A DNA stretch of 64,000 nt from Anaerolineales bacterium (lineage in GTDB: Bacteria; Chloroflexota; Anaerolineae; Anaerolineales; UBA11858), in NCBI GenBank assembly GCA_028278545.1, contig JANQED010000152.1, positions 186,001-250,000 on the forward strand, read 5' to 3'. Shown here piece by piece: positions 27,605 to 36,217 of this stretch; position 1 is the stretch's first letter; each line of letters begins with the position of its first letter. The notes under the pieces were generated by a model. The model did not search any database. It had not been told where the DNA came from and saw nothing but the letters and a program-made list of their open reading frames with translations. Position numbers and translations under genes: made by a program.

Positions 27605-28255
27605 TCAAGCAAGGCGCTGCTCTTCCCAAACATCGGCTTCGTTGTGATACCCCGCCTTCTCCCAGAAGCCTAATTGATCCTGCTCGGTGAACTCTAAACC
27701 TCGCAGCCACTTCGCCCCCTTCCAGAAATAGGGAGTTTTGAGATTCCCTTTCCCTGTGATTTGTCCGATCACTCCTCGCAGAGGGTATCCATGATCGGGT
27801 GTCAGGGGTTTGCCATCATAGTGGGTTGCCAATAAGAAATTCTCCTGTAAGACGACCTCCAGCGGCAGATTGGTGGTGTATCCGTATTCAGCGTGCTGGA
27901 TGACATAATGAGCCGAGGGAAGCAGTTTGATATAGCCTTCATCCACCAATGTGCGCACAGAGACTCCCTCCCACAGCGTATCAAATTTGCTCCAACGCGT
28001 CACACAATGGATATCCATCTTCAAGTTAGTCTTGGGCAACTCATTAAAAGAGACCCAATCCCAGGAAATCTTCTCTTCAACTTGACCCCAAACGCGAAAA
28101 TCCCAGGTGGCCGGACTGAAAGGGGGGACAGGGCCATAATGGAGCACCGGGAATTTTTGGGTCAGCGACTGCCCTCGAGGAAGACGCCCCTCCTGGCGCA
28201 CCCGTTTCTCAGCTTCTTTGCGCGATTTAGTCGAATCCAGCATACATGTCTCCAA
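27605..28255 (-). CDS. Sulfite-oxidase-like molybdopterin oxidoreductase
   Basis: A 216-aa protein consisting only of the molybdopterin-binding domain of the sulfite oxidase/YedY (MsrP) family. The Mo-ligating Cys is C84 in MDIHCVTRWSKFD, and YTTNLPLE, DHGYPLRGV and PYFWKGAKWLRGLEF are family blocks. There is no heme or dimerisation domain and no Tat signal, so it is probably cytoplasmic. An in-frame ATG four codons in (28243) is also possible. TATAAT (minus, 28275-28270) lies about 19 nt upstream, with GGAG before the start. Confidence 0.85.
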   Translation of the reverse strand: METCMLDSTKSRKEAEKRVRQEGRLPRGQSLTQKFPVLHYGPVPPFSPATWDFRVWGQVEEKISWDWVSFNELPKTNLKMDIHCVTRWSKFDTLWEGVSVRTLVDEGYIKLLPSAHYVIQHAEYGYTTNLPLEVVLQENFLLATHYDGKPLTPDHGYPLRGVIGQITGKGNLKTPYFWKGAKWLRGLEFTEQDQLGFWEKAGYHNEADVWEEQRLA

Positions 28256-28302
28256 AATTCGGGCACATTATATCAGGCTTCGTTCTACCTCAATGAATCA
28301 TC

Positions 28303-28368
28303 AAGAAGTCGGGCTTTTTTCTAGGAATTGAGATGCAAGCGCACTAGAACCGAAAAGTCCGACTTCTT
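28303..28368. repeat. Long hairpin repeat between convergent-facing genes
   Basis: AAGAAGTCGGGCTTTT (28303-28318) pairs with AAAAGTCCGACTTCTT (28353-28368), one G-T mismatch. The stem continues inwards with TTCTAG (28319-28324) and CTAGAA (28344-28349) after a 3-nt bulge. It sits between two minus-strand genes and has no clear T-run on that strand. It may be a mobile palindromic repeat or a processing site. Confidence 0.6.
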
Positions 28369-28408
28369 TTAGGTATTCGGGATGGTAGGGTTTCTTCTAA
28401 GGGCTGAT

Positions 28409-29095
28409 TCAGAGGCTAAAACTCTCACCTGGCTGGAGCACATGCGCTTTGGTGTCCGTCTCATCTTCGACGCGCGCCGCCCAGGCAAAGGGATCCTGTT
28501 CGATCGTCGGCCAGGTGTTGTAATGCACCGGAATTACGTGCTTGGGCTGGATCATCTTCACCGCCCGCAAAGCGTCATCGGGGCCCATTGTGAAATTATC
28601 ACCAATGGGCAGTACCGCCAGGTCAATCCCTTCTTCACCAATCAATTTCATACCGACAAAGAGCCCGGTGTCACAGGCCAGGTAGATTTTCTCACCATCA
28701 TTCGTAGTCAGCAAAAGCCCGGCGGGGTTTCCCCCGTAAGAACCATCGGGCAGGCCCGAACCATCCAGGGCTTGGGTCAGCTTCAGGTAGCCAAAGGGAT
28801 GATTGAAGCCGCCACCGATATTCTGAGGGTGGGTCTTTTCCAAGCCCTGCGCACCCAACCAGGTGACGATCTCTAAATTGGAGATGGTCAGCGCGCCGGT
28901 TCGTTTGGCAACGGCTACGACATCACCAATATGATCGCCATGCCCGTGACTGATAATGATGAAATCCGCTTCGACTGCATCAGCAGAGGTACTGGCGGTT
29001 GGATTATCGGTGAAAAACGGATCGACGAGAACCTTGTACCCGGCGGTTTCCAGTCCAGAAGTGCCGTGACCATACCAGATGTATTTTACGCTCAT
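28409..29095 (-). CDS. UPF0173 metal-dependent hydrolase
   Basis: A 228-aa metallo-beta-lactamase-fold protein of the UPF0173 (YtkL-like) family. It starts YIWYGHGTSGLETAGYKVLVDPFFTDNP, has the zinc motif IISHGHGDHIGD, then LACDTGLF and the end block PKHVIPVHYNTWPTIEQDP. Length is normal (about 225). The physiological substrate is unknown. It follows the isomerase gene by 40 nt and may be the last gene of the rsmI operon. Confidence 0.9.
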   Translation of the reverse strand: MSVKYIWYGHGTSGLETAGYKVLVDPFFTDNPTASTSADAVEADFIIISHGHGDHIGDVVAVAKRTGALTISNLEIVTWLGAQGLEKTHPQNIGGGFNHPFGYLKLTQALDGSGLPDGSYGGNPAGLLLTTNDGEKIYLACDTGLFVGMKLIGEEGIDLAVLPIGDNFTMGPDDALRAVKMIQPKHVIPVHYNTWPTIEQDPFAWAARVEDETDTKAHVLQPGESFSL

Positions 29096-29135
29096 AGGTT
29101 TTCCTCATTTGGGGTTTGATCGGTCCTAAATATTT

Positions 29136-30197
29136 TCAGGAGTGCTCTTTCAAGCGCTCCTTCAAACCTTGGATCGCTGAGACGGGTGTAGGGTCTGCGC
29201 CATAGGCCATCGCCAGATAATAGGCAAAATAATCCCCGAAATGCAGGGTGGTCCATAATTGTGCCAGGGGCGTATCGCCTTGCGCGTTGAAGAAATCTGT
29301 CCCCAGGCCCTCCAGCATGAAGATCTCTTTGGTCAGGTTGGCGCGCAGCTCATTACGAGGATGATAGGACTTGGCCCGCAAAAACAATACCATGATCTTC
29401 GAGAGCATCTCCTCAGGGTTCATAACCCCAGCGGATGTATTGTGATTGGCCTCAGGCAAAAACTCGAACTGCCCCCAGGCTTTAGCCAGTTCGCTGATCT
29501 GTCCCTTCCAACGGCGGGCGACAGGGGCCAGGATATCCGCCCCGATCACAGTGACCCAACGCCCATAGCACTGCCCGGCCAGCCGTTTGGCTGGATTCTC
29601 CATAGTGGGGATTTCAGCTTTGAGATGAACCTGTTGAGACTTCATCGCTGCTACTGCATCTTTGAGCTCCACTTCAGGGTCAGGGATCAAGCCCAGATGC
29701 CTAAAGGCCCCCAACAACAACCCAAACGATAAACCTACCGCGGCGCGCGGCTGACCTTGGTGCTCAAAGCGCCATAAAGTGGCACTCACCTCTTCAGCGC
29801 CAGCGGCCAGCTTTCCCCCGGTAGAGATAGCCAAAACCCGGCATCCCTGTTCTACCGCCTTTTCGAAAACGGAGAGAGTCTCCTCGGTATTGCCTGAGTG
29901 TGATGCAGTGATCACCAAAGTTTCCCCACCACTCGCCCAGGCGGGCAAACCATAGTCGCGATGCACCACCACCGGAACAGAACAGCGTGGAGCAATATAG
30001 GCAGATAACAGGTCAGCGCCAATGGCCGAGCCGCCCATGCCTGCAATCAGCACCCGGGAGATGCTCTCCCATTTCGGCAAGACCAGGCTTTTGCCCAACT
30101 CCCAGGCCTGATCCAATTGATCCGGCAGGCCATCGATCTCAGCGATCATATTTTGGGTATCTATTTCCTTGAAAACTTTTATATCATCCAGATTCAT
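29136..30197 (-). CDS. Bifunctional phosphoglucose/phosphomannose isomerase
   Basis: A 353-aa SIS-domain isomerase that interconverts fructose-6-P with glucose-6-P or mannose-6-P. Seen: VLIAGMGGSAIGADLL (first sugar-phosphate loop), VVVHRDYGLP, ITASHSGNTEETLSVFEKA (SIS Ser-Thr loop), and EANHNTSAG near the C-terminus with the catalytic His. The family is common in archaea and in bacteria lacking classic Pgi. The start overlaps rsmI by 4 nt. It provides hexose phosphates for glycan building, in line with the MGDG-synthase-like gene of the same operon. Confidence 0.9.
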   Translation of the reverse strand: MNLDDIKVFKEIDTQNMIAEIDGLPDQLDQAWELGKSLVLPKWESISRVLIAGMGGSAIGADLLSAYIAPRCSVPVVVHRDYGLPAWASGGETLVITASHSGNTEETLSVFEKAVEQGCRVLAISTGGKLAAGAEEVSATLWRFEHQGQPRAAVGLSFGLLLGAFRHLGLIPDPEVELKDAVAAMKSQQVHLKAEIPTMENPAKRLAGQCYGRWVTVIGADILAPVARRWKGQISELAKAWGQFEFLPEANHNTSAGVMNPEEMLSKIMVLFLRAKSYHPRNELRANLTKEIFMLEGLGTDFFNAQGDTPLAQLWTTLHFGDYFAYYLAMAYGADPTPVSAIQGLKERLKEHS

Positions 30198-31054
30198 GAA
30201 AAATTTCCTTCGCCAGGGTCGGCTTGATTCTGCAATTGGGTCACAAGATTGTAAACCTCGCGCCGCGACCAGCCGGACTGCCTCGTCAAGCGTCGCGCAA
30301 TTTGAGAGGGCTTTTCTCCTTCGGACAGAGCAACGGTTACCTCATCGCGCAGACGTGCGGAAGACCATTTTTCGCCCTCCCCCGATGCCCCGGCAACAAT
30401 CAAAGTAATCTCGCCGCGCGGGGGTTGAGCGGTGAAGTGAGCAACTGCCTCAGAGAGGCTCCCCCGGAAAAATTCCTCATGCAATTTGGTCATCTCACGC
30501 GCTACGGCCATCTCCCGATCACCAAGCACAGCTATCAGATCGTCCAGGGCAGCTAATAGCCGGTGGGGCGTCTCCAAAAAGATCAACGTGTAAGACAGCG
30601 AGGCCACCTCTCCAATGATTCGCTGCCGCTGCACCGACTTGCGCGGCAGATAACCCAAATAGAGGAACGAATCGCTCGGCAATCCAGACGCGGTCAAGGC
30701 CGCCATGGGTGCACTGGGCCCCGGGATGGGGCTGACCTTGTGCCCCGCTGCCAGTGCGGAGCGAATTAATTCGAAACCGGGATCGTTAATGCCAGGCGTC
30801 CCGGCATCAGAGACCAGGGCCACATCTCCCACATCCAAAGCAGCAATGAGCCTCTCTAATTGACTCTTTTTGCTGTGCTCATAATAGCTGATAAGCGGCT
30901 GGGACGGTGCGATCTGATAATGAGACAACAGCTTGCGCGTCTGACGGATATCCTCGGCGGCGATTAATGGCACTTCGCTCAACACTCGCAAAGCCCGGTG
31001 AGTGATATCTTCCAAATTCCCTATTGGAGTGGCGACAAGATAAAGGGTGCCCAT
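30194..31054 (-). CDS. rsmI: 16S rRNA (cytidine1402-2'-O)-methyltransferase
   Basis: A 286-aa SAM-dependent tetrapyrrole-methylase-fold enzyme that methylates C1402 of 16S rRNA. It begins MGTLYLVATPIGNLEDITHRAL, then VPLIAAEDIRQTRKLL, ALVSDAGTPGINDPG, IPGPSAPMAALTASGLPSDSFLYLGYLPRK and FLETPHRL, all RsmI signatures. The C-terminal winged-helix-like tail is present. The start is placed at ATG 31054 where homologues begin, 6 codons into the longer frame. It sits between the glycosyltransferase (21 nt) and the isomerase (overlap). Confidence 0.95.
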   Translation of the reverse strand: MGTLYLVATPIGNLEDITHRALRVLSEVPLIAAEDIRQTRKLLSHYQIAPSQPLISYYEHSKKSQLERLIAALDVGDVALVSDAGTPGINDPGFELIRSALAAGHKVSPIPGPSAPMAALTASGLPSDSFLYLGYLPRKSVQRQRIIGEVASLSYTLIFLETPHRLLAALDDLIAVLGDREMAVAREMTKLHEEFFRGSLSEAVAHFTAQPPRGEITLIVAGASGEGEKWSSARLRDEVTVALSEGEKPSQIARRLTRQSGWSRREVYNLVTQLQNQADPGEGNFS

Positions 31055-31075
31055 TTTGACTGCTGCCAGCACAAG

Positions 31076-32248
31076 CTACATGCTGGCTAGTGCCGAAAGT
31101 TCTTTTTCAGCCTTATGCTTTTCCAAAGTCTCCACCAGGATGTGAGCAATGCGTCGAGCAGCATCAGGGCGTGCCGCTTTCCTGCAGGCTCGAACCGCCA
31201 TGTCGTATTGACCGGGGTTGTCAAGCCAGTTTCTGAGTGCTTCCACGATTCGATTCGTTCGCGGTGCCCACACACCCGCCCCTTCAGAAACGACATAAGG
31301 GATATTGCCGGATTCCTGTCCCGGTAGATGGCTGTACAGGATCATGGGTAGTCCGGCGTTCAACGCCTCCGTGATCGTACCCGGCCCGGCCTTGGTCACC
31401 AACACATCCGCTGCACGCATGAAGTCAGGCATCTCACGCACAAAACCATATACGAAGGTTGGCATCCAGTGATCATAGGCTTCCAATCTGGCCTTGAGAT
31501 TCTTATTGCGCCCTGCGATCACCACCAGCACGACGGGCAAATTGGCCTTAGAAATCGCACGGGCGGTTTTTTCTAAGGGGCCCATGCCCTCTCCACCCCC
31601 CACCAGCAGGACTACCGGGCGATCTGTCGGCCAGCCCAAGGCATTTCGCAGTGCCTCGGTATCCCCAGGCGGCTGACAGAACCGATCTGCCACGGGCAAA
31701 CCCACTACGCGCACCTGCTCAGGACTCAGCAAATACTTGATCGCCCGTCGGCGGGCCGCCTCCGTGGGCACGATGCAGAGATCAACCCAACGATGATACC
31801 AACTGGCATGGGTGCTGACCAAATCAGTGACCACCGTGACGAAGGGAGGCCGCGCCTTGCCCAAAGCACGCAAGACAGGCTCATTTGCCAGGGAGTGTAC
31901 AGAGACGATCAAATCGCTGGGGTGCTCTTTTACTAATCTGCGATAAGCATTGCGCACATACGGCCAGGCCCCAGCCGAAAGCGCACTGACGCGCCGCGGG
32001 CCGTCGCTCAGGTGATATCCAAGCCCCCAGGCGCGCGGGGCGCGTACAATGCGCGGATACAACGCAGGCAGCATCTTCAAAGGTGGTGGAGCATAGTCTT
32101 TGAAGATATCTATCATCTCGGTGGTGTATCGATCACCATATTCGAGATGCAAAGCCTCGATGATGGCCTCAGTGGCGCTGCGATGGCCGCCGCCGGTATC
32201 AGAGAAAAGGAACAGGATATTCGATTGCTGTTTAGTTGGGTGATTCAT
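31076..32248 (-). CDS. MGDG-synthase-like glycosyltransferase
   Basis: A 390-aa GT-B (GT28) enzyme of the monogalactosyldiacylglycerol synthase/UgtP group, which glycosylates diacylglycerol at the inner membrane surface. N-terminal [17 protein letters not shown] is the lipid-acceptor loop; [17 protein letters not shown] and [14 protein letters not shown] follow; the donor site is [12 protein letters not shown] and [29 protein letters not shown] 32248 is chosen over 32260. The start lies inside the end of the DUF951 gene (17-nt overlap), so translation is coupled. Glycolipids are usual in Chloroflexota membranes, but the exact sugar is unknown. Confidence 0.85.
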   Translation of the reverse strand: MNHPTKQQSNILFLFSDTGGGHRSATEAIIEALHLEYGDRYTTEMIDIFKDYAPPPLKMLPALYPRIVRAPRAWGLGYHLSDGPRRVSALSAGAWPYVRNAYRRLVKEHPSDLIVSVHSLANEPVLRALGKARPPFVTVVTDLVSTHASWYHRWVDLCIVPTEAARRRAIKYLLSPEQVRVVGLPVADRFCQPPGDTEALRNALGWPTDRPVVLLVGGGEGMGPLEKTARAISKANLPVVLVVIAGRNKNLKARLEAYDHWMPTFVYGFVREMPDFMRAADVLVTKAGPGTITEALNAGLPMILYSHLPGQESGNIPYVVSEGAGVWAPRTNRIVEALRNWLDNPGQYDMAVRACRKAARPDAARRIAHILVETLEKHKAEKELSALASM

Positions 32249-32441
32249 GATTCTCTTCAACGGAGGTTATGCTCTTGACCCTCTGAGCCAGCTTGCGCCG
32301 AGAGAGCATCACCAACCGCTGGCACCCCAGGCACTCCAGGCGGATATCTGCCCCAAGACGGACGACTTTCCATTCGTGACTGCCACACGGATGCGGCTTG
32401 CGCAGGCGCACGATATCGTGCATCTTCAGGTTAGGCAGCAT
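32232..32441 (-). CDS. DUF951 family protein
   Basis: A 69-aa protein of the DUF951 family, recognised by [34 protein letters not shown]. The Cys residues (PCG, LGC) may bind zinc, and homologues often sit next to translation or nucleic-acid genes, with unknown role. ATG 32441 lies 6 nt after a TATAAT on the same strand, a leaderless pattern; an internal ATG six codons in (32423) is the alternative. It heads the operon with the glycosyltransferase, rsmI and the isomerase. Confidence 0.85.
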   Translation of the reverse strand: MLPNLKMHDIVRLRKPHPCGSHEWKVVRLGADIRLECLGCQRLVMLSRRKLAQRVKSITSVEENHESPN

Positions 32442-32447
32442 GGCGGC

Positions 32448-32471
32448 ATTATATCACGGTGATGGTATAAT
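32448..32471. promoter_or_regulatory. Back-to-back -10 boxes for DUF951 and M50 protease genes
   Basis: TATAAT on the minus strand (32453-32448) and TATAAT on the plus strand (32466-32471) lie 12 nt apart around a TCACGGTGA palindrome. Minus: 6 nt to ATG 32441 (leaderless). Plus: 20 nt to ATG 32492. No obvious -35 on either side. Confidence 0.5.
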
Positions 32472-32491
32472 CCCCCGCACCAGAGGTATTC

Positions 32492-33142
32492 ATGCTCCGA
32501 CTCAGCTTCTCAAGACTAATTGCACGGATTATTGTTCTTCTGACGGCATTCTCCGTCCACGAATTTGCCCACGCCTGGGCGGCAGACTCCTTTGGGGATG
32601 ACACCCCCCGTTATCATGGCCGGCTGACACTAAACCCTATGGCCCACCTGGATCCCCTCGGCTCTCTGATGTTAATTGTCGCTGGATTCGGCTGGGCAAA
32701 ACCAGTCCCCGTCAACCCCTACGCTCTGCGACGTCACTCACCGGCAGCCCTGATGTGGGTGGCGCTAGCCGGGCCGATGTCCAACTTTCTCTTAGCGATC
32801 CTGGCCGCTGTTCCTTTTCGATTGGGCCTGGTCTCTTTGGATCAGGCTTCTTCCAGTGCAGACGGACTGCTCCCCACGCTTCCCCAGTTCTTATTCGAAT
32901 TTATCTTCATCAACCTGATCTTAATGCTGTTCAATTTGATCCCACTCGCGCCATTGGATGGAGAGAAGATCGCCGATTACTTCTTCCCGCCCACCTGGTC
33001 TGATTTCCTGGCGCGCATTCGGCCCTATGGTCCCATGATTTTGATGGTACTGTTCATCGGAGGGCCTTACCTGGGCATCGATATTCTGGGCTGGATCATG
33101 GGCCCCGCACTTAACCTCTTATTCAACGCTTTAGTTGGATGA
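32492..33142 (+). CDS. M50-family site-2-type membrane protease
   Basis: A 216-aa intramembrane zinc protease. The metal motif HEFAH lies in span 1-2 (SVHEFAHAWAAD), the third ligand is the Asp of LAPLDGEKI, and NPMAHLDPLGSLM and VALAGPMSNFLLA are family blocks. It resembles the short, PDZ-less M50 group found in Chloroflexota and cyanobacteria, whose substrates are unknown. It overlaps the HD-domain gene by 4 nt and begins a plus-strand run of seven genes up to trmO. Confidence 0.9.
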   Translation: MLRLSFSRLIARIIVLLTAFSVHEFAHAWAADSFGDDTPRYHGRLTLNPMAHLDPLGSLMLIVAGFGWAKPVPVNPYALRRHSPAALMWVALAGPMSNFLLAILAAVPFRLGLVSLDQASSSADGLLPTLPQFLFEFIFINLILMLFNLIPLAPLDGEKIADYFFPPTWSDFLARIRPYGPMILMVLFIGGPYLGIDILGWIMGPALNLLFNALVG

Positions 33143-33672
33143 AGATAAAAAAGGTCTTCTACCGCCCTCGACAATTCTGGCTAGCAATACGCGCACCAAC
33201 CCCAACACCCGGGCAAATAGCTGCCGCACAAGAGTTGCTAAACCCTTCTCAAATGTCTCTCTTCACCCAAATGCAGGCCAGCGAACAAGCCCACAGTCTG
33301 CAAGTCATGAAGACCCTCCAGGAGCAGGGCGAGACACACCCAGACTTGATGATAGCAGCCTTGCTTCACGATGTTGGAAAAATCCGCTACCCGCTGCGCT
33401 TATGGGAGCGGGTTTTGATTGTTCTGGGGGGAAAACTTGTCCCAAAATTAGCACAAATGTGGGGGAACGGCATCCCGCGCGGATGGAGGCGGCCCTTCGC
33501 GGTGGCTGCGCAGCATCCCTTTTGGGGTGCAGAATTAGCCCTAGAGGCTGGCACGCCCCCCCTGGCAGCCTCCCTGATCCGCCGTCACCAGGATATCCTC
33601 CCCATGAGGCATCCGAATACGCTCGAAGATCGTCTGCTCTCCGCCCTCAAGATGGCAGATAGTCAGCACTAG
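33139..33672 (+). CDS. HD-domain phosphohydrolase-like protein
   Basis: A 177-aa HD protein. Metal ligands are seen in AHSLQVMKTL (first His) and in AALLHDVGKIRYPLRLW (HD pair), with a later AAQHPFWGAELA His. Members hydrolyse nucleotides or phosphates; the substrate here is unknown. It is coupled to the protease gene by the ATGA overlap and is followed 10 nt later by the prephenate-dehydrogenase-like gene with AGGAG in between. Confidence 0.8.
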   Translation: MKIKKVFYRPRQFWLAIRAPTPTPGQIAAAQELLNPSQMSLFTQMQASEQAHSLQVMKTLQEQGETHPDLMIAALLHDVGKIRYPLRLWERVLIVLGGKLVPKLAQMWGNGIPRGWRRPFAVAAQHPFWGAELALEAGTPPLAASLIRRHQDILPMRHPNTLEDRLLSALKMADSQH

Positions 33673-33682
33673 GAGCATTGCT

Positions 33683-34681
33683 GTGAAAATTCAACTCACC
33701 ATCATCGGTTTAGGTCAGATCGGCGCATCTCTTGGTTTAGCGCTGAGTAAACAGGAAAAGTTGATCAAACGCATTGGGTATGACATCGATCCTGCCATCG
33801 CCACCCAGGCGCGCAAAATTGGCGCTGTGGATGAAACCGTCAGTCAGTTGATCACAGCAGCAAACAAATCCGACGCTCTGGTGATGGCAATCCCAATTGA
33901 TCAGATGAGAACAATGATGGAGATCGTCGCTCCGGAGATGAAAGCGGGGGCTGTGTTGATGGACACCGCGCCCATCAAGGCCAAAATCGCCGATTGGGCG
34001 GACGAACTGCTGCCCCAAGAATGTGCCTATGTGGGCCTTACCCCGGTGATCGCACCCCAATACCTGCTCAGCGATGAGACCGGCATCGCCGCCGCCCAGC
34101 CGGACATGTTTCAAGATGGCCTGATTGCTATTTCCACACCGCCGGGCACTGATTCTAAAGCCATCAAGCTGGCTGCTGATCTCGTTCGACTGGCCGGTGC
34201 TTCCCCTCTATTTGCCGACCTGATAGAAATGGATGGCCTGATGACTGCCACCCATGCCGTACCCCAAATCATGGGCGCAGCACTGCTCAATGCCACCGTG
34301 GATCAACCCGGCTGGCGTGAAGCCCGAAAGCTGGCCGGGCGCGCATATGCTGAGGTCTCCGGCCCCATCGTCCATCTTGGAGAACCCGGCGCGCTCACCA
34401 GCATCGCGATGCTCAACCGCGAGAATATGGTGCGTGTGCTAGATAGTGTGATCGCTTCCCTGCAAACACTGCGAGAGGATATCAACCGAGAGGACGCCGA
34501 AATGCTCACCGAACGTCTGGAGCGCGCCCAAAAGGGGCGTCAGCGTTGGTGGAAAGAACGCCAGGAGGCCAATTGGGCTGCCGAAGGTCGCCCAAAGATG
34601 GAAAAATCTTCCGCGGCTTCGAGCATCTTTGGTGATCTGCTGCGGTTTGGCGGCAGGCCCCGCAACGAAGATGAACGCTAG
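33683..34681 (+). CDS. Prephenate dehydrogenase (TyrA-like)
   Basis: A 332-aa NAD(P) enzyme that converts prephenate to hydroxyphenylpyruvate for tyrosine synthesis. The Rossmann motif is LTIIGLGQIGASLGLAL, followed by GYDIDPAIATQA and DTAPIKAKI; the all-helical C-terminal domain contains MDGLMTATHAVPQIMGAALL with the usual His. The start is GTG 33683 with AGGAG 8 nt upstream. No other aromatic pathway gene is nearby. An arogenate specificity is also possible. Confidence 0.85.
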   Translation: MKIQLTIIGLGQIGASLGLALSKQEKLIKRIGYDIDPAIATQARKIGAVDETVSQLITAANKSDALVMAIPIDQMRTMMEIVAPEMKAGAVLMDTAPIKAKIADWADELLPQECAYVGLTPVIAPQYLLSDETGIAAAQPDMFQDGLIAISTPPGTDSKAIKLAADLVRLAGASPLFADLIEMDGLMTATHAVPQIMGAALLNATVDQPGWREARKLAGRAYAEVSGPIVHLGEPGALTSIAMLNRENMVRVLDSVIASLQTLREDINREDAEMLTERLERAQKGRQRWWKERQEANWAAEGRPKMEKSSAASSIFGDLLRFGGRPRNEDER

Positions 34682-34699
34682 TCCACAAGGGTGAGGGTG

Positions 34700-35005
34700 A
34701 TGGCCTGCTTCTGCTATATGGTCGAGTGTTCCGACGGCACTTTATACACCGGTTGGACTACCGACCCAAGACGGAGAGAGAAGGAGCACAACGCCGGGCG
34801 TGGCGCCTATTACACCCGCATACGGCGGCCGGTACGCCTGGTCTACGTGGAAGAACAACCTGACCGCTCCGCTGCCCAAAAACGAGAACATGCCCTCAAA
34901 AAGCTCACCCGCGCAAAGAAAGAAGCGCTGATAGAATCACACACCCAGCTCGATAATCCAACCTCCAATTTCCAACTCCCAACATCAAAAACGAGGCAAA
35001 AATGA
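34700..35005 (+). CDS. GIY-YIG nuclease-family protein (UPF0213-like)
   Basis: A 101-aa protein starting [46 protein letters not shown], the small YhbQ/UPF0213 GIY-YIG domain (here Y-M-V ... Y-T-G). Members bind or cut branched nucleic acids. ATG 34700 fits the homologues better than GTG 34691. The last 20 residues ([13 protein letters not shown]) look like translated low-complexity intergenic sequence, so the frame may have been extended at its 3' end. It overlaps the next gene by 4 nt. Confidence 0.85.
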   Translation: MACFCYMVECSDGTLYTGWTTDPRRREKEHNAGRGAYYTRIRRPVRLVYVEEQPDRSAAQKREHALKKLTRAKKEALIESHTQLDNPTSNFQLPTSKTRQK

Positions 35006-36186
35006 CGGACAAACTCACCTGGATCGATGAAGAACTAAAAAACCTGCATGATGGAGGGCTGTACAACAACATCCGTACCCTGGGGTCTCCGCAAGGAGCC
35101 TGGCTGGTTGTTGACGGGGAGAAAACCCTCAACTTCTGTTCCAACAATTACCTGGGATTGGCCAACCACCCCCGCGTGGTCGCGGCTGCCCAAAAAGCGA
35201 TGGAGAAATATGGCGTCGGCCCTGGCGCAGTGCGCACCATCGCCGGCACAATGGAACTGCACGTGAAGCTGGATCGGCGTCTGGCCGAATTCAAAGCTGT
35301 GGAATCGGCGATCACTTTCCAGTCCGGGTTCACAGCCAATCTGGGCACCATCCCGGCGCTGGTAGGCAAAGGGGATGCGATCTTCTCTGATGAGTTGAAT
35401 CACGCCAGCATCATCGATGGTTGTCGGCTTTCGAGAGCGCAGATCATCCGCTATGCCCACTGCGACGCAGTAGATTTGGAGAAACAACTCCAAGACCAGA
35501 GGGCCAACTTCAAGCGGGCCATGGTGATCACCGACGGGGTTTTCAGCATGGACGGTGATGTGGCCCCGCTGGACAAAATTTATGAGGTTTCCAAGAACTA
35601 CGACGCCATTTTGATGGTCGATGACGCTCACGGAGAGGGTGTGCTGGGTCGCGGGGGTCGGGGGATCGTCGATCACTTCAACCTGCACGGCAAAGTTGAT
35701 GTAGAAGTTGGCACCATGTCCAAGGCCTTTGGAGTCATGGGCGGGGTGGTGGCCGGGAACCCCAAAGTCGTCGAGTGGCTGCACCAACGCGGCCGGCCTT
35801 TCTTATTCTCTTCTGCAATGACCATCCCCGATGTGGCCGCCTGCCTCGAGGCCATCGACATGCTCGAGGAATCCACCGAGCTAGTCGATAAATTGTGGGC
35901 CAACACCGATTACTTCAAGACGGAGATGGGCAATTTGGGCTTCGATACCGGCGAGAGCGTGACCCCCATCACGCCCGTCATGCTTGGCGAAGCGCCCCTG
36001 GCCCAGCAGTTCAGCCGAGCGCTCTTTGAAGCAGGTGTCTTCGGGATGGCGCTAGGCTTCCCCACCGTGCCGCGCGGCAAAGCCCGCATAAGGGTGATGA
36101 TCTCCGCCGCCCACGAGAAAGAAGACCTCGACCAGGGCCTGGAAGCCTTTGCCAAAGTCGGTCGCGAACTGGGTGTCATTCAATAA
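35002..36186 (+). CDS. kbl: Glycine C-acetyltransferase (2-amino-3-ketobutyrate CoA ligase)-like
   Basis: A 394-aa PLP enzyme of the alpha-oxoamine synthase family. Seen: [69 protein letters not shown] and the Schiff-base Lys in [12 protein letters not shown]. Length and the opening match Kbl, which splits 2-amino-3-ketobutyrate with CoA into glycine and acetyl-CoA in threonine breakdown. No threonine dehydrogenase is adjacent, so a role as 8-amino-7-oxononanoate synthase remains possible. Confidence 0.85.
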   Translation: MTDKLTWIDEELKNLHDGGLYNNIRTLGSPQGAWLVVDGEKTLNFCSNNYLGLANHPRVVAAAQKAMEKYGVGPGAVRTIAGTMELHVKLDRRLAEFKAVESAITFQSGFTANLGTIPALVGKGDAIFSDELNHASIIDGCRLSRAQIIRYAHCDAVDLEKQLQDQRANFKRAMVITDGVFSMDGDVAPLDKIYEVSKNYDAILMVDDAHGEGVLGRGGRGIVDHFNLHGKVDVEVGTMSKAFGVMGGVVAGNPKVVEWLHQRGRPFLFSSAMTIPDVAACLEAIDMLEESTELVDKLWANTDYFKTEMGNLGFDTGESVTPITPVMLGEAPLAQQFSRALFEAGVFGMALGFPTVPRGKARIRVMISAAHEKEDLDQGLEAFAKVGRELGVIQ

Positions 36187-36217
36187 GTAGAAGGAACGGC
36201 CTGCCTACGCCGTAGTT

